Shown: piece by piece, positions 1 through 9,618 of the stretch
Layout of the letters: each line of letters starts with the position of its first letter
Position numbering within the stretch: position 1 is the first letter of the stretch
From: Clostridium sp.
Lineage (GTDB): Bacteria > Bacillota > Clostridia > Clostridiales > Clostridiaceae
NCBI RefSeq assembly: GCF_018372875.1
Contig: NZ_JAHAIF010000018.1
Location: forward strand, 1 to 52,944
DNA: 52,944 nucleotides
Direction of reading: 5' to 3'
Notes under the pieces: generated by a model
Database searches by the model: none
Told to the model about the DNA's origin: nothing
Seen by the model: the letters and a program-made list of their open reading frames with translations, nothing else
Program-made: the position numbers and the translations under genes

Positions 1-181
1 AACAGACGTTACAGGATCAATCAAATTACCAGAAGGTATGGAAATGGTTATGCCTGGAGACCACATCGATATGAATGTTGAATTAATAACTCAAGTAGCA
101 ATGGACGAAGGTTTAAGATTCGCTATCAGAGAAGGTGGAAGAACTGTAGGTTCAGGTGTTGTTACTAGCATCATAGAATAA
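1..181 (+). CDS. tuf: Elongation factor Tu, C-terminal end (partial)
   Basis: Only the last 59 codons are present; the gene begins upstream of the window. The visible residues form the end of the third beta-barrel of EF-Tu, with the family sequences [15 protein letters not shown] and [17 protein letters not shown], and finish in TSIIE. EF-Tu delivers aminoacyl-tRNA to the ribosome as a GTP complex. Its place just before the S10 operon is common in Firmicutes. A strong terminator follows 40 bases downstream, so tuf is probably transcribed separately from rpsJ. The identity is certain from the conserved tail. Confidence 0.97.
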   Translation, partial: TDVTGSIKLPEGMEMVMPGDHIDMNVELITQVAMDEGLRFAIREGGRTVGSGVVTSIIE

Positions 182-220
182 TTTTAGAATTATATAATGT
201 TTAAATTTAAACTTGGTTAT

Positions 221-253
221 AAAGAGTAGAGGAGACGTCTTCTACTCTTTTTT
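221..253 (+). terminator. Rho-independent terminator after tuf
   Basis: The arm AAAGAGTAGA (221-230) pairs perfectly with TCTACTCTTT (241-250), around a 10-base loop that is itself partly palindromic (AGACGTCT). A run of T follows. It separates tuf from the S10 operon promoter. Confidence 0.9.
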
Positions 254-550
254 GTATAAAAAAATATAACTTATATTAAGGCGTTAAAGTTATATAAAGT
301 GTAGTGAAAATTTATGTGATAACAAGGCTTAAGAATAATAGTTTAAATTTAGTAGGTGTTAAAAATTTAGTTAAATAGGTGTTGTTATTTATAAAATTAC
401 TAAACTTTGGATAATATATAAGTATTAAGCATTAAATACATAATAAAGTTCTTGAAAATCAATAAAAAAGAATATAAAATAAAGTACAGTTGAGATGAAA
501 AACAGCTAAGATTACCAAAATAAAAATTAAAAATAATGTAATTAAAAAAC

Positions 551-579
551 TTGAAAACATTAATGAAAAATAGTATAAT
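551..579 (+). promoter_or_regulatory. Sigma-A promoter of the S10 ribosomal operon
   Basis: TTGAAA (551-556) and TATAAT (574-579) are separated by exactly 17 bases, close to the housekeeping consensus. Transcription would start near 586 and give a leader of roughly 195 nt before rpsJ. The stretch 254-550 upstream is very AT-rich and I see no gene or other signal in it. Confidence 0.8.
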
Positions 580-585
580 AAAGAA

Positions 586-763
586 GTTGCAGAGCAAACA
601 GCGATGAATCAAGAGGTTGCCGGACTTCCGGGTAATTCTTGATGAGTATGTCTGGATCTAGAATCCGACGACAGGGAATTTGTTAGACTGTGTTTAAAAG
701 TGCGAAACACCAGGAACAGTTTACAGATAACCGCTGTTGTGCGTTAGAAGTAAAGCGTACATG
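586..763 (+). promoter_or_regulatory. Structured 5' leader of the S10 operon
   Basis: This stretch is less AT-rich than its surroundings and can fold extensively. AACAGCG (597-603) can close the whole element with CGCTGTT (732-738). Inside are a hairpin with arms CAAGA/TCTTG capped by CCGG-ACTT-CCGG (about 609-641) and a hairpin GTGTTT/AAACAC near 690-711. The layout suggests an autoregulatory ribosomal-protein leader, as in the L4-controlled S10 leader of Escherichia coli. The ligand here is unknown and I do not recognise a named RNA family. Confidence 0.6.
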
Positions 764-781
764 AAAAGGAGGGAAACCAAG

Positions 782-1090
782 ATGTCAAAACAAAAAATAA
801 GAATAAGATTAAAGGCTTTTGATCACACAATATTAGATCAATCAGCTGAAAAAATCGTTGAAACTGCTAAATCAACAGGAGCTAAGGTTGCTGGTCCAGT
901 ACCATTACCAACAGAAAAAGATGTTGTTACAATATTAAGAGCAGTTCACAAATACAAGGACTCTAGAGAACAGTTCGAAATAAGAACTCACAAGAGACTT
1001 ATAGATATCGTTAATCCATCACCAAAAACTGTTGATGCATTAATGAGATTAAATCTACCAGCAGGTGTAGATATCGAAATAAAGCTTTAA
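782..1090 (+). CDS. rpsJ: 30S ribosomal protein S10 (NusE)
   Basis: A 102-residue protein of the usual S10 length. The family signature [19 protein letters not shown] is intact in the centre of the protein. S10 sits in the head of the 30S subunit and, as NusE, also joins transcription antitermination complexes. The ATG at 782 is chosen because AAAGGAGGG lies about 8 bases upstream; an in-frame upstream extension lacks a ribosome binding site. It is the first gene of the S10-spc-alpha supercluster, behind its own promoter and a structured leader. Confidence 0.98.
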   Translation: MSKQKIRIRLKAFDHTILDQSAEKIVETAKSTGAKVAGPVPLPTEKDVVTILRAVHKYKDSREQFEIRTHKRLIDIVNPSPKTVDALMRLNLPAGVDIEIKL

Positions 1091-1168
1091 TAGCAAAACT
1101 TTTAAATAGAGATTGAACTATTATGATTGTGTTACAATCCGCTAATTAGTTTGGGAGGTGTAAGTAAA

Positions 1169-1798
1169 ATGAAAAAAGCTATTATAGGTAAGAAAATAGG
1201 AATGACTCAAATTTTCAATGAAAATGGAAAGATGATTCCTGTAACAGTAGTGGAAGCAGGTCCATGTGTTGTTGTTCAAAAGAAGACAACAGAGAAAGAT
1301 GGATATGAAGCTATCCAAGTTGGTTTTGGAGAAATAAGAGAAAAATTAGTTAACAAGCCAGCTAAAGGACATTTTGCTAAAGCAGGAGTTTCATTAAGAA
1401 GAACACTTAAAGAATTCAAGCTTGAAAATGCTAGCGAATATGAAGTTGGTCAAGAAATAAAGGCTGACGTTTTTGCAGTAGGAGATAAGGTTGATGTGTC
1501 AGGAATTTCTAAAGGTAAGGGATTCCAAGGTGTAATTAAGAGATGGAATGCTCAAAGAGGACCAATGTCACACGGTTCTAAGTTCCATAGAGCAGTAGGT
1601 TCAATGGGAGCATCATCAGATCCATCAAGAACATTTAAGAATAAACATATGCCAGGTCACATGGGCGCTGTTAATACAACAGTATTAAACTTAGAAGTAG
1701 TTAAAGTTATAGCTGAAAAGAATTTAATACTAATAAAGGGTGGAATCCCAGGACCTAATAAAGGTACAGTAGTTATTAGAAATACAGTTAAGGCTTAA
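1169..1798 (+). CDS. rplC: 50S ribosomal protein L3
   Basis: A 209-residue L3, full length for the family. The N-terminus [16 protein letters not shown] and the central loop [16 protein letters not shown], which reaches towards the peptidyl transferase centre, are both clear. L3 is one of the first proteins to assemble on 23S rRNA. The start at 1169 follows GGGAGGTG; a longer in-frame reading from 1127 has no binding site. The 78-base gap from rpsJ contains a small hairpin, GATTGT (1125-1130) with ACAATC (1134-1139). Confidence 0.98.
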   Translation: MKKAIIGKKIGMTQIFNENGKMIPVTVVEAGPCVVVQKKTTEKDGYEAIQVGFGEIREKLVNKPAKGHFAKAGVSLRRTLKEFKLENASEYEVGQEIKADVFAVGDKVDVSGISKGKGFQGVIKRWNAQRGPMSHGSKFHRAVGSMGASSDPSRTFKNKHMPGHMGAVNTTVLNLEVVKVIAEKNLILIKGGIPGPNKGTVVIRNTVKA

Positions 1799-1825
1799 TT
1801 TCTGTAAGAAAGGAGGACGCACAGG

Positions 1826-2446
1826 ATGCCTACAGTAGGATTATTTAATAAAGAAGCAAAACAAGTTGGAGAAATCCAATTAAACGATAATGTTTTCGCA
1901 GTTGAAGTTAATAAGGATGCAATGCACCAAGTAGTTGTTGCATTACTTGCAAACAAGAGACAAGGAACTCAATCAGCTAAGACAAGAGCTGAAGTAAGAG
2001 GAGGCGGAATCAAGCCTTGGAGACAAAAGGGAACAGGTAGAGCAAGACAAGGTTCTATAAGAGCTCCACAATGGATTAAGGGTGGTGTTGTTTTTGCACC
2101 AAAGCCAAGAGATTACAGAATGTCAGTACCAAAGAGCATGAGAAGAGTAGCTATGAAGTCTGCATTAACTTGTAAGGTTCAAAATGAAGAAATGATCGTT
2201 TTAGAAAATCTTGAATTTGAAGCAATCAAGACTAAGTCTATGGCAGAAATGCTAAAAGCTTTCAATGCTAATAAGACATTAATAGTAACAGCTGAATCAA
2301 ACGAAGTAGTTTATAAGTCAGCTAGAAATATTGAAGGAGTTTCAGTAATTCCTGTAAACAACATCAATGTTTATGATTTACTAAAGTTTGAAAAAGTGAT
2401 CATGACTAAAGATGCTGTATCAAAGATTGAGGAGGTGTACGCATAA
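1826..2446 (+). CDS. rplD: 50S ribosomal protein L4
   Basis: A 206-residue L4. The extended loop that lines the polypeptide exit tunnel is recognisable from [20 protein letters not shown], where macrolide-resistance changes occur in other species; the usual residues are intact here. In gamma-proteobacteria L4 also represses the S10 operon by binding its leader, a possible role for the leader at 586-763 that the sequence cannot prove. AAAGGAGG precedes the ATG. The stop overlaps the rplW start by one base, so the two are translationally coupled. Confidence 0.98.
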   Translation: MPTVGLFNKEAKQVGEIQLNDNVFAVEVNKDAMHQVVVALLANKRQGTQSAKTRAEVRGGGIKPWRQKGTGRARQGSIRAPQWIKGGVVFAPKPRDYRMSVPKSMRRVAMKSALTCKVQNEEMIVLENLEFEAIKTKSMAEMLKAFNANKTLIVTAESNEVVYKSARNIEGVSVIPVNNINVYDLLKFEKVIMTKDAVSKIEEVYA

Positions 2447-2742
2447 TGAAGTTAACAAGCCATGATATAATAAGAAAGCCTGTTATAACTGAAAAGACTA
2501 TGACAGCTATGGCAGAAAATAAGTACACTTTCATAGTTCACATTAATTCAAACAAGTCTCAAATAAAGAGAGCTGTTGAAGAAGTGTTTGGAGTTAAAGT
2601 TGCTAACGTTCAAACTATAAGAACTATGGGAAAAACTAAGAGAATGGGCGTACATGTAGGAAAGAGATCTGACTACAAGAAAGCTATTGTAACACTTGCA
2701 GCAGATAGCAAGGGAATAGAATTCTTTGAAGGATTACAATAG
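2446..2742 (+). CDS. rplW: 50S ribosomal protein L23
   Basis: A 98-residue L23, a compact protein at the exit-tunnel rim that docks trigger factor and the signal recognition particle. The opening [12 protein letters not shown] and the loop around [21 protein letters not shown] are family hallmarks. The ATG overlaps the rplD stop by one base, with GGAGGTG inside the end of rplD as the binding site. The 61-base gap to rplB holds a hairpin (TGGTGT 2762-2767 with ACACCA 2771-2776). Confidence 0.98.
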   Translation: MKLTSHDIIRKPVITEKTMTAMAENKYTFIVHINSNKSQIKRAVEEVFGVKVANVQTIRTMGKTKRMGVHVGKRSDYKKAIVTLAADSKGIEFFEGLQ

Positions 2743-2803
2743 TTGAATAAAGGTGATTTATTGGTGTAAAACACCAGATAAGCTGTAAGAAGGAGGTAAC
2801 AAA

Positions 2804-3637
2804 ATGGCAGTTAAAAAGTTTAAACCAACTACCCCTTCAAGAAGAGAAATGACAATGGCAACATTTGAAGAAATAACAACAAATGTACCAGAAAAATCAC
2901 TTCTTGTTTCTTTAAAGAAAAACGGTGGTAGAAATGCTCAAGGTAAAATAACTGTTAGACATCGTGGTGGCGGTGCTAAGAGAAAGTATAGAATAATAGA
3001 TTTCAAGAGAAATAAGGATGGTGTTCCAGCAAAGGTTGCTACAATAGAATACGATCCAAATAGATCAGCATACATTGCTTTAGTAGTATATGCAGATGGG
3101 GAAAAGAGATACATAATAGCTCCAGCTGGTTTAGTTGTAGGAGATGTAGTTGTATCAGGACCAGAAGCAGATATCAAAGCAGGTAATGCTCTTCCATTAA
3201 AGAATATACCAGTTGGTACAGTTGTTCACAACATAGAGTTACAAGCTGGAAAAGGAGCTCAATTAGTTAGATCTGCAGGAGCTTCAGCTCAATTAATGGC
3301 TAAAGAAGGAGACTACGCTACATTAAGATTACCTTCAGGCGAAATGAGATATGTAAGAATCGAATGTAGAGCTACTGTAGGAACTGTATCTAACTCAACT
3401 AATGATATAGTTAATATAGGTAAAGCAGGTAGAAAGAGACACATGGGTTGGAGACCTACTGTTAGAGGTTCTGTAATGAACCCTTGCGATCACCCTCATG
3501 GTGGTGGTGAAGGTAGATCACCAATCGGTAGACCAAGTCCAGTTACTCCATGGGGTAAACCAGCACTTGGATACAAGACTAGAAAGAATAAGAAGTATTC
3601 TGATAGATTTATCATTAAGAGAAGAAACGATAAGTAA
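2804..3637 (+). CDS. rplB: 50S ribosomal protein L2
   Basis: A 277-residue L2, the largest core protein of the 50S subunit, needed for subunit association and peptidyl transferase assembly. The C-terminal signature [18 protein letters not shown], with the conserved histidine near the catalytic centre, is intact, as is the basic tail [24 protein letters not shown] precedes the ATG. The 64-base gap to rpsS contains two back-to-back hairpins, described separately. Confidence 0.98.
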   Translation: MAVKKFKPTTPSRREMTMATFEEITTNVPEKSLLVSLKKNGGRNAQGKITVRHRGGGAKRKYRIIDFKRNKDGVPAKVATIEYDPNRSAYIALVVYADGEKRYIIAPAGLVVGDVVVSGPEADIKAGNALPLKNIPVGTVVHNIELQAGKGAQLVRSAGASAQLMAKEGDYATLRLPSGEMRYVRIECRATVGTVSNSTNDIVNIGKAGRKRHMGWRPTVRGSVMNPCDHPHGGGEGRSPIGRPSPVTPWGKPALGYKTRKNKKYSDRFIIKRRNDK

Positions 3638-3638
3638 T

Positions 3639-3674
3639 ATGAAGAGAACCTATTCTCTTCATGGCTTATCAGCC
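3639..3674 (+). other. Tandem hairpins in the rplB-rpsS gap
   Basis: ATGAAGAGAA (3639-3648) pairs perfectly with TTCTCTTCAT (3653-3662), followed at once by GGCT (3663-3666) with AGCC (3671-3674). There is no T run, so this is not a simple terminator. A role in mRNA processing or differential stability within the operon is possible. Confidence 0.55.
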
Positions 3675-3701
3675 TAAGGTTAGTGAAGGGAGGCAATATA
3701 A

Positions 3702-3980
3702 GTGAGTAGATCAACAAAAAAAGGACCTTTTGTCCATGAAGGATTAATTAAAAAGATTGAAGAAATGAATGCAAATGGTGAGAAAAAGGTTATAAAGACT
3801 TGGTCAAGAAGTTCAACAATTTTCCCACAAATGATAGGTCATACAATAGCTGTTCACGATGGAAGAAAGCATGTTCCTGTATATGTATCAGAAGATATGG
3901 TTGGACATAAGCTTGGAGAGTTCGCTTTAACTAGAACTTTCAAAGGGCACGTGGACACAGATAAGAAGTCTAAAAGATAG
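3702..3980 (+). CDS. rpsS: 30S ribosomal protein S19
   Basis: A 92-residue S19, a head protein of the 30S subunit next to S13 that contacts the A-site region. [19 protein letters not shown] and the family motif [18 protein letters not shown] are present. Translation starts at a GTG (3702) preceded by GGGAGG. Length matches the family. It follows two hairpins and is separated by 29 bases from rplV. Confidence 0.98.
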   Translation: MSRSTKKGPFVHEGLIKKIEEMNANGEKKVIKTWSRSSTIFPQMIGHTIAVHDGRKHVPVYVSEDMVGHKLGEFALTRTFKGHVDTDKKSKR

Positions 3981-4009
3981 TATAGGCGCCAGGAAAGGAG
4001 GAACAAGAT

Positions 4010-4345
4010 ATGGAAGCTAAGGCTATAGCTAAGTATGTAAGAATGTCTCCAATTAAGGTAGGAGCAGTTACAGATTTAATAAGAGGAAAAGATGTTAAAG
4101 AAGCTTTTGCTATTTTACAATATACTCCAAGAGAAGCAGCAGTAGTTATTAACAAAGTTTTAAAATCAGCTGTTGCAAATGCAGAAAACAATTTTGCATT
4201 AGATACTGATAAATTATATGTTTCAGAAATACACGTTGGTCAAGGTCCAACATTAAAGAGATTTAGACCAATGGACCATGGTAAAGCGTTTAAGATTCTT
4301 AAGAAAACAAGCCACATAACTGTAGTTGTTAAAGAAAGAGCTTAG
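4010..4345 (+). CDS. rplV: 50S ribosomal protein L22
   Basis: A 111-residue L22. Its extended beta-hairpin lines the exit tunnel opposite L4; the C-terminal sequence [18 protein letters not shown] belongs to that loop. The N-terminal [21 protein letters not shown] is typical. AAAGGAGGAAC precedes the ATG. Spacing to rpsC is 19 bases and the gene sits in its conserved place between rpsS and rpsC. Confidence 0.98.
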   Translation: MEAKAIAKYVRMSPIKVGAVTDLIRGKDVKEAFAILQYTPREAAVVINKVLKSAVANAENNFALDTDKLYVSEIHVGQGPTLKRFRPMDHGKAFKILKKTSHITVVVKERA

Positions 4346-4364
4346 AAGAAGGAGGGAAAGATAA

Positions 4365-5030
4365 GTGGGTCAAAAAGTACATCCTCACGGACTTAGAGTA
4401 GGTGTTATCAAAGAGTGGGATGCAAAGTGGTATGCTAATAAAAAAGACTTTGCTGATAACTTAGTTGAAGATAACAAGATCAGAGAATATGTAAAAAAAG
4501 AATTATTCTCAGCAGGTATTTCAAAGATCGAAATAGAAAGAGCTGCTAAGAGAATCAAGTTAAACATACACACTGCAAAGCCAGGTGTTGTTATAGGAAA
4601 AGGTGGAGCTGGAATCGAAGCCTTAAAGCAAAAGATAAATAAGTTAATTGGCGGAAAGAATGTTTTAATAAACATTGTTGAAGTTAAGAATGCTGAAGCA
4701 GATGCTCAATTAATGGCAGAAAATATTGCTGCTCAATTAGAAAAGAGAGTCTCATTCAGAAGAGCTATGAAGCAAACAATTCAAAGAGCTATGAAACACG
4801 GAGTAAAAGGTGTTAAAACTGCTTGTTCAGGAAGATTAGGAGGAGCAGAAATAGCTAGAACAGAACAATATCATGAAGGAACAATTCCACTACAAACTTT
4901 AAGAGCAGACATTGATTATGGATTTGCTGAAGCAGATACAACATACGGTAAGATCGGAGTTAAGGTTTGGGTTTATAATGGAGAAGTTCTTCCAACTAAA
5001 AAAGTTGAAAAGGAAGAAGTTGACGCGTAA
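4365..5030 (+). CDS. rpsC: 30S ribosomal protein S3
   Basis: A 221-residue S3 with the N-terminal [18 protein letters not shown] and a type II KH domain whose RNA-binding loop is [13 protein letters not shown], around residues 70-85. The C-terminal domain contains [16 protein letters not shown]3 lies at the mRNA entry channel and contributes to helicase activity of the ribosome. The start codon is GTG behind GGAGGG. Gene order rplV-rpsC-rplP is canonical. Confidence 0.98.
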   Translation: MGQKVHPHGLRVGVIKEWDAKWYANKKDFADNLVEDNKIREYVKKELFSAGISKIEIERAAKRIKLNIHTAKPGVVIGKGGAGIEALKQKINKLIGGKNVLINIVEVKNAEADAQLMAENIAAQLEKRVSFRRAMKQTIQRAMKHGVKGVKTACSGRLGGAEIARTEQYHEGTIPLQTLRADIDYGFAEADTTYGKIGVKVWVYNGEVLPTKKVEKEEVDA

Positions 5031-5047
5031 GAAAGGAGGAATAGATC

Positions 5048-5482
5048 ATGTTAATGCCTAAAAGAGTAAAGCATCGTAAGGTACAACGTGGTAGAATGAA
5101 AGGTAAAGCTACAAGAGGAAATTTCCTTGCTTATGGAGATTTCGGTATTCAAGCTACTAGTTGTGGTTGGATTACAAGTAATCAAATCGAGGCAGCCAGA
5201 ATTGCTATAAATAGATACATCAGAAGAGGAGGAAAACTTTGGATAAAGATTTTCCCAGATAAGCCAGTAACTGAAAAACCAGCTGAAACAAGAATGGGTT
5301 CAGGTAAAGGTTCGCCAGAATATTGGGTAGCAGTAGTTAAGCCTGGTAGAGTTTTATTTGAGTTATCAGGAGTTAATGAAGAAGTTGCAAGAGAAGCTAT
5401 GAGACTTGCATCACACAAACTTCCTGTAAAAACAAAGTTTGTTACAAGAAGAGATTTTGAGGAAATGGGTGGTGAAGAATAA
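5048..5482 (+). CDS. rplP: 50S ribosomal protein L16
   Basis: A 144-residue L16, which binds near the A-site finger and helps position t[22 protein letters not shown] and the central [20 protein letters not shown] are diagnostic. Two starts are possible; ATG 5048 is preferred because AAAGGAGG lies about 8 bases upstream, whereas the ATG at 5054 is further off. The last base of the stop overlaps the rpmC start, coupling the two. Confidence 0.98.
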   Translation: MLMPKRVKHRKVQRGRMKGKATRGNFLAYGDFGIQATSCGWITSNQIEAARIAINRYIRRGGKLWIKIFPDKPVTEKPAETRMGSGKGSPEYWVAVVKPGRVLFELSGVNEEVAREAMRLASHKLPVKTKFVTRRDFEEMGGEE

Positions 5483-5691
5483 TGAAGGCTAGAGAATTAA
5501 AAGAATTAAGAGCAAATAATCCTCAAGATTTACAAGCTAAATTAGGAGATTTAAAAGCTGAATTATTCAACTTAAGATTCCAATTAGCTACAGGACAATT
5601 AGAAAATCCTATGAGAATAAGAGAAGTTAAGAAATCTATAGCCCAAATAAAAACCATCTTAAGAGAAGAAGAGCTAAAGGTTCAACAGTAA
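5482..5691 (+). CDS. rpmC: 50S ribosomal protein L29
   Basis: A 69-residue two-helix protein, the usual length of L29. [17 protein letters not shown] and the motif [20 protein letters not shown] are typical. L29 lies at the tunnel exit next to L23 and contributes to the trigger factor and SRP docking surface. Its ATG overlaps the rplP stop by one base. rpsQ follows after 21 bases with its own binding site AAGGAGG. Confidence 0.97.
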   Translation: MKARELKELRANNPQDLQAKLGDLKAELFNLRFQLATGQLENPMRIREVKKSIAQIKTILREEELKVQQ

Positions 5692-5712
5692 TCGGAAGGA
5701 GGTATTCTTTAA

Positions 5713-5970
5713 ATGGAACAAAGAGCACTAAGAAAGAAAAGAATTGGTAGAGTTGTTTCTGACAAAATGGATAAAACTATCGTAGTTGCTGTTGAAACTA
5801 AGGTAAGACATCCGTTATATGGTAAGACTGTTAACAGAACTACTAAGTTTAAAGCTCATGATGAAAATAATGAAGCTAGAATAAATGATAGAGTATTAAT
5901 AATGGAGACTAGACCATTATCTAAAGATAAGAGATGGAGACTTGTTGAGATAGTTGAAAAAGCAAAATAA
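5713..5970 (+). CDS. rpsQ: 30S ribosomal protein S17
   Basis: An 85-residue OB-fold protein of the 30S body. The family sequence [18 protein letters not shown] near the N-terminus and [18 protein letters not shown] at the C-terminus are clear. S17 is a primary binding protein of 16S rRNA. AAGGAGG precedes the ATG. It stands between rpmC and rplN as in other Firmicutes. Confidence 0.98.
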   Translation: MEQRALRKKRIGRVVSDKMDKTIVVAVETKVRHPLYGKTVNRTTKFKAHDENNEARINDRVLIMETRPLSKDKRWRLVEIVEKAK

Positions 5971-5999
5971 GCTTTAAAGACTGAAAGGAGGGTAATTCA

Positions 6000-6368
6000 A
6001 TGATACAACAACAAACCTTACTAAAGGTAGCAGATAACTCAGGTGCAAAAGAAATCATGTGTATCAGAGTTTTAGGCGGATCTAAGAGAAAGTTCGGTAA
6101 CATTGGAGATGTAATAGTTGCTAGCGTTAAAAGTGCAACACCAGGCGGAGTTGTTAAAAAAGGTGACGTAGTAAAGGCTGTTATAGTTAGATCTGTAAGA
6201 GGATTAAGAAGAGCAGATGGTTCATACATTAAGTTTGATGAAAATGCTGCAGTTATAATAAAAGATGATAAGCAACCAAGAGGAACTCGTATCTTCGGAC
6301 CAGTTGCTAGGGAGCTAAGAGATAAAGAATTTAATAAAATCTTATCATTAGCACCTGAAGTTCTATAA
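6000..6368 (+). CDS. rplN: 50S ribosomal protein L14
   Basis: A 122-residue L14, which bridges the two subunits and contacts L19 and the RsfS silencing factor in other bacteria. [38 protein letters not shown] and [14 protein letters not shown] are all family signatures. GAAAGGAGGG lies upstream of the ATG. Length is exactly that of the family. Confidence 0.98.
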   Translation: MIQQQTLLKVADNSGAKEIMCIRVLGGSKRKFGNIGDVIVASVKSATPGGVVKKGDVVKAVIVRSVRGLRRADGSYIKFDENAAVIIKDDKQPRGTRIFGPVARELRDKEFNKILSLAPEVL

Positions 6369-6385
6369 TAGAGGAGGTGGCTAAC

Positions 6386-6700
6386 TTGAAGGTACATGTA
6401 AGAAAGAACGACACAGTTGTAGTTATTTCAGGAAAAGATAAAGGAAAAACTGGAGAAGTTTTAAAAGTATATCCTAAGACAGGAAAGGTTCTTGTAAAAG
6501 GAGTTAACATAGTTAAGAAGCACCAAAAGGCTACTAGAAATCAAGCCGAAAGTGCTATTATAGAAAAGGAAGCTGCTATATACAGCTCAAAGGTTATGTT
6601 ATATTGTACAAAGTGCAAGAGTGCAACTAGAATTAGCAATAAGTTATTAGAAGACGGAGCTAAGGTAAGAGTTTGCAAGAAGTGCGGAGAAACATTCTAG
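6386..6700 (+). CDS. rplX: 50S ribosomal protein L24 (zinc-binding form)
   Basis: A 104-residue L24, an early assembly initiator on 23S rRNA. The N-terminal KOW motif is ISGKDKGKTGEVLKVYPK. The C-terminal YCTKC and VCKKC pairs form a four-cysteine zinc-ribbon-like site, seen in clostridial L24. The start is taken as TTG 6386, seven bases or so after GAGGAGGTGG. A GTG at 6377 is in frame but lies inside that binding site, so it cannot be used efficiently. The chosen start gives MKVHVRKNDTVVVI, which matches the family N-terminus. Confidence 0.97.
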   Translation: MKVHVRKNDTVVVISGKDKGKTGEVLKVYPKTGKVLVKGVNIVKKHQKATRNQAESAIIEKEAAIYSSKVMLYCTKCKSATRISNKLLEDGAKVRVCKKCGETF

Positions 6701-6723
6701 AATCTGAAAGGAGGTAAATCAAT

Positions 6724-7263
6724 ATGACAAGACTTCAAGAAAAGTACGAAAAAGAAATTATACCAGCTATGATTGAAAAGTTTGGTTATAAAAATATAAT
6801 GGAAGTTCCAAGACTTGAAAAGATAGTAATCAATATGGGTGTTGGAGAAGCTAAAGAAAATCAAAAGGTTTTAGAAGCAGCAGTTAACGATTTAACATTA
6901 ATAGCTGGTCAAAAGCCAATATTAACTAGAGCAAAGAAATCTGTTGCTAACTTTAAGATAAGAGAAAATATGCCATTAGGATGTAAAGTTACATTAAGAA
7001 AAGCAAAGATGTATGAATTTGCTGATAAGCTAATGGCAATCGCTCTACCAAGAGTTAGAGACTTCAGAGGTGTTTCAAGCAAGTCATTTGATGGAAGAGG
7101 AAACTATTCACTAGGAATTAAAGAGCAATTAATATTCCCAGAAATAGAGTACGATAAAATCGATAAAGTGAGAGGAATGGATATAATCTTCGTAACTACA
7201 GCTAACACTGACGAAGAAGCAAGAGAATTATTAAGATTCCTTGGAATGCCATTCGCTCAATAA
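6724..7263 (+). CDS. rplE: 50S ribosomal protein L5
   Basis: A 179-residue L5, a 5S rRNA-binding protein of the central protuberance that contacts P-site tRNA and S13. The signature [20 protein letters not shown] is intact, as are [20 protein letters not shown] and LRFLGMPF at the end. AAAGGAGG precedes the ATG. rpsN follows after 15 bases. Confidence 0.98.
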   Translation: MTRLQEKYEKEIIPAMIEKFGYKNIMEVPRLEKIVINMGVGEAKENQKVLEAAVNDLTLIAGQKPILTRAKKSVANFKIRENMPLGCKVTLRKAKMYEFADKLMAIALPRVRDFRGVSSKSFDGRGNYSLGIKEQLIFPEIEYDKIDKVRGMDIIFVTTANTDEEARELLRFLGMPFAQ

Positions 7264-7278
7264 TAAGGAGGGAAAGTC

Positions 7279-7464
7279 GTGGCACGTAAAGCTATTATTG
7301 AAAAGTGGAATAAGACACCTAAATATAAAACAAGAGCTTATACAAGATGTAGAATATGTGGTAGACCACATGCAGTACTTAAAAAGTTCGGTATATGCCG
7401 TATTTGTTTCAGAGAACTTGCTTATAAGGGACAAATCCCTGGATGCAAGAAAGCAAGCTGGTAA
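7279..7464 (+). CDS. rpsN: 30S ribosomal protein S14, zinc-binding type Z
   Basis: A 61-residue short S14 of the zinc-binding kind. Two CxxC pairs, C24-x2-C27 and C40-x2-C43, coordinate the metal. The N-terminus [20 protein letters not shown] is typical. Zinc-free S14 paralogues are longer, near 90-100 residues. The start is GTG 7279 after AAGGAGGG. S14 sits in the 30S head and is one of the last proteins to assemble. Confidence 0.98.
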   Translation: MARKAIIEKWNKTPKYKTRAYTRCRICGRPHAVLKKFGICRICFRELAYKGQIPGCKKASW

Positions 7465-7497
7465 TATCGATTCATAGAGCGAAAGGAGGCACATTAA

Positions 7498-7896
7498 ATG
7501 GTTATGACAGATCCTATAGCAGATTTGCTAACTCGTATTAGAAACGCAAATGCTGTAAGACATGAGGTAGTAGAAGTACCTTCTTCAAATGTAAAGAAGG
7601 CAATAGCAAATATATTATTACAAGAAGGATATATTAAAGAAATAGATGAGTACAATGATGGTGTTGTACCAATGTTAAGAATATCTCTTAAATACGGTTC
7701 TAACAAAGAAAGAGTTATTACTGGAATAAAGAGAATATCTAAGCCAGGATTAAGAGTTTACTGTAAAAAAGATGAAACTCCAAAGGTGTTAAACGGATTA
7801 GGAATAGCTGTTATATCAACTTCTAAGGGAATAATGGTTGATAGAGAAGCTAGAAAGATGGGACTAGGCGGAGAAGTAGTTTGCTACGTTTGGTAG
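7498..7896 (+). CDS. rpsH: 30S ribosomal protein S8
   Basis: A 132-residue S8, a primary 16S rRNA binder in the central domain. [15 protein letters not shown] and the C-terminal [15 protein letters not shown] segment (here [19 protein letters not shown]) are diagnostic. In E. coli S8 represses the spc operon by binding its own mRNA. ATG 7498 is preferred to ATG 7504 because AAAGGAGG is 8 bases before it. A 70-base gap to rplF follows, the longest in the spc portion. Confidence 0.98.
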   Translation: MVMTDPIADLLTRIRNANAVRHEVVEVPSSNVKKAIANILLQEGYIKEIDEYNDGVVPMLRISLKYGSNKERVITGIKRISKPGLRVYCKKDETPKVLNGLGIAVISTSKGIMVDREARKMGLGGEVVCYVW

Positions 7897-7966
7897 TATC
7901 TTATATAGGAAGTAACTAGATAGATTAAATATATGTTTGTACGAGAAGAATACAGGAGGTGCAATT

Positions 7967-8509
7967 ATGTCAAGAGTAGGTAGATTACCAATAGCTATTC
8001 CTGCTGGCGTAACTGTAACTGTATCAGCAGATAATGTTGTTACAGCTAAGGGACCAAAAGGTGAGCTAGTAAATGCTATGCACAAAGACATTAAGATAGT
8101 GGTTGAAAACAACGAAGTTGTTGTTACTAGACCTAGTGATGTAAAAGAGCACAGAGCTCTTCACGGATTAACAAGAGCACTTATTAATAACATGGTAATT
8201 GGAGTTAACGAAGGTTACCAAAAGACTTTAGAATTAGTAGGTGTTGGTTATAGAGCTCAACTACAAGGAAAGAAACTTGTAATGAACCTTGGATACTCAC
8301 ATCCAGTTGAAATAGAACCAATGAATGGAATTACTTTCGAAACTCCTGCTGCAACAAAAGTTGTTATCAAAGGTATAGATAAGCAAGTTGTTGGAGCACA
8401 AGCGGCTGATATCAGACGTTGGAGAAAGCCAGAACCATATAAGGGTAAAGGAATTAAATTCGAAGGCGAAGTAATCAGACGTAAAGAAGGTAAAACTGGT
8501 AAGAAATAA
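7967..8509 (+). CDS. rplF: 50S ribosomal protein L6
   Basis: A 180-residue L6 made of two similar domains. [19 protein letters not shown] opens it and the C-terminal signature [19 protein letters not shown] is intact. L6 binds near the sarcin-ricin loop where GTPase factors dock. The ATG at 7967 follows CAGGAGGTG; an in-frame extension from 7937 has no binding site. Length matches the family exactly. Confidence 0.98.
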   Translation: MSRVGRLPIAIPAGVTVTVSADNVVTAKGPKGELVNAMHKDIKIVVENNEVVVTRPSDVKEHRALHGLTRALINNMVIGVNEGYQKTLELVGVGYRAQLQGKKLVMNLGYSHPVEIEPMNGITFETPAATKVVIKGIDKQVVGAQAADIRRWRKPEPYKGKGIKFEGEVIRRKEGKTGKK

Positions 8510-8527
8510 TAGAAAGGAGTGAGCTTT

Positions 8528-8887
8528 ATGTTCAAGAAGGTAGACAAAAAAGCAAGTAGAGTAAAACGTCACCTTAGAGTTCGTAAGAAAGTTTTCGGTA
8601 CTCCTGAAAGACCAAGACTTTCAGTATACAGAAGTGAAAAAAATATTTATGCACAAATAATTGATGATATAAATGCTGTAACTATAGTTTCTGCTTCAAG
8701 CTTAGAAAAAGACTTCTCTGCAAAGGGCGGTAACAAAGAAGGTGCTAAACTTGTAGGAGAACTAGTAGCTAAGAAGGCATTAGAAAAAGGAATTAAAGAT
8801 GTTGTGTTCGACAGAGGTGGATATGTATATCACGGAAGAGTACAACAATTAGCAGAAGCTGCTAGAGAAGCAGGATTAAATTTCTAA
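8528..8887 (+). CDS. rplR: 50S ribosomal protein L18
   Basis: A 119-residue L18, which with L5 and L25-type proteins packages 5S rRNA into the large subunit. [20 protein letters not shown] and the C-terminal [20 protein letters not shown] are family hallmarks. ATG 8528 lies about 8 bases after AAAGGAG; an upstream in-frame GTG (8519) is inside the binding site and is rejected. It is followed by rpsE after 19 bases. Confidence 0.98.
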   Translation: MFKKVDKKASRVKRHLRVRKKVFGTPERPRLSVYRSEKNIYAQIIDDINAVTIVSASSLEKDFSAKGGNKEGAKLVGELVAKKALEKGIKDVVFDRGGYVYHGRVQQLAEAAREAGLNF

Positions 8888-8906
8888 AAAATAAGGAGGG
8901 AAATAC

Positions 8907-9404
8907 ATGAGAATCGATCCTAGTCAACTAGACCTTAAAGAAAAGGTTGTTTATATAAACAGAGTTACTAAGGTTGTTAAGGGTGGTAGAAACTTCAGAT
9001 TCAGCGCTCTAGTTGTTGTTGGTGACGAAAACGGACACGTTGGAGTTGGAATGGGAAAATCTATCGAAATTCCAGTAGCAATCAAAAAGGGAATAGAAGA
9101 TGCTAAGAAAAACTTAGTAAAAGTTTCTATGGTTGGAACAACTGTTCCTCATGAAATATATGGAACTTTCGGAACAGGAAAAGTTCTTATAATGCCAGCT
9201 AAAGAAGGTACAGGAGTTATTGCTGGGGGTCCTGCAAGAGCTGTACTTGAATTAGCAGGATTAAAGGATGTTAGAGCTAAGTCATTAGGTTCAAACAATC
9301 CAAGAAACATGGTAAATGCAACTATCAACGGATTAGCAAACTTAAGAACAGCTGAAGATATAGCTAAATTAAGAGGAAAATCTGTTGAAGAGATTCTAGG
9401 TTAG
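8907..9404 (+). CDS. rpsE: 30S ribosomal protein S5
   Basis: A 165-residue S5 with the N-terminal double-stranded-RNA-binding-like domain ([19 protein letters not shown]) and a C-terminal domain containing [19 protein letters not shown]5 helps control decoding accuracy and forms the mRNA entry channel with S3 and S4. The loop that carries spectinomycin-resistance changes in other species looks normal. AAGGAGGG precedes the ATG. Confidence 0.98.
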   Translation: MRIDPSQLDLKEKVVYINRVTKVVKGGRNFRFSALVVVGDENGHVGVGMGKSIEIPVAIKKGIEDAKKNLVKVSMVGTTVPHEIYGTFGTGKVLIMPAKEGTGVIAGGPARAVLELAGLKDVRAKSLGSNNPRNMVNATINGLANLRTAEDIAKLRGKSVEEILG

Positions 9405-9417
9405 GAGGGAATTGGCG

Positions 9418-9597
9418 ATGGCTAAGTTAAGAGTTACTCTAGTTAAGAGCTTAATAGGTAGAAAGAAAGACCATATCGCTACTGCAAATGCCCTAGGACT
9501 AAAGAAAATTGGTAAAACAGTAGAAAAAGAGGAAACTCCTCAAATAAAAGGTATGATTAAGAAGATTGACTATTTACTAAAGGTAGAAGAAGTATAA
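9418..9597 (+). CDS. rpmD: 50S ribosomal protein L30
   Basis: A 59-residue L30. [20 protein letters not shown] and the following [11 protein letters not shown] are typical of the short bacterial form. ATG 9418 is chosen because TTAGGAGGG lies about 9 bases upstream; the in-frame TTG at 9412 is too close to that site. It occupies the standard slot between rpsE and rplO. Confidence 0.97.
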   Translation: MAKLRVTLVKSLIGRKKDHIATANALGLKKIGKTVEKEETPQIKGMIKKIDYLLKVEEV

Positions 9598-9618
9598 TTT
9601 AGAGGAGGTGTACTGATA

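Noticed and set aside
400..612. Minus-strand open frame of 70 codons upstream of rpsJ
   Set aside because: Its composition is that of random AT-rich DNA (mostly Phe, Ile, Leu, Tyr), it lacks a ribosome binding site and it overlaps the S10 promoter.
6377..6385. GTG start for rplX
   Set aside because: It falls inside the GAGGAGGTGG binding site; TTG 6386 gives the family N-terminus.
5921..6397. Long minus-strand open frame opposite rplN
   Set aside because: It is a shadow of the coding bias of rplN on the other strand, with no binding site or family features.
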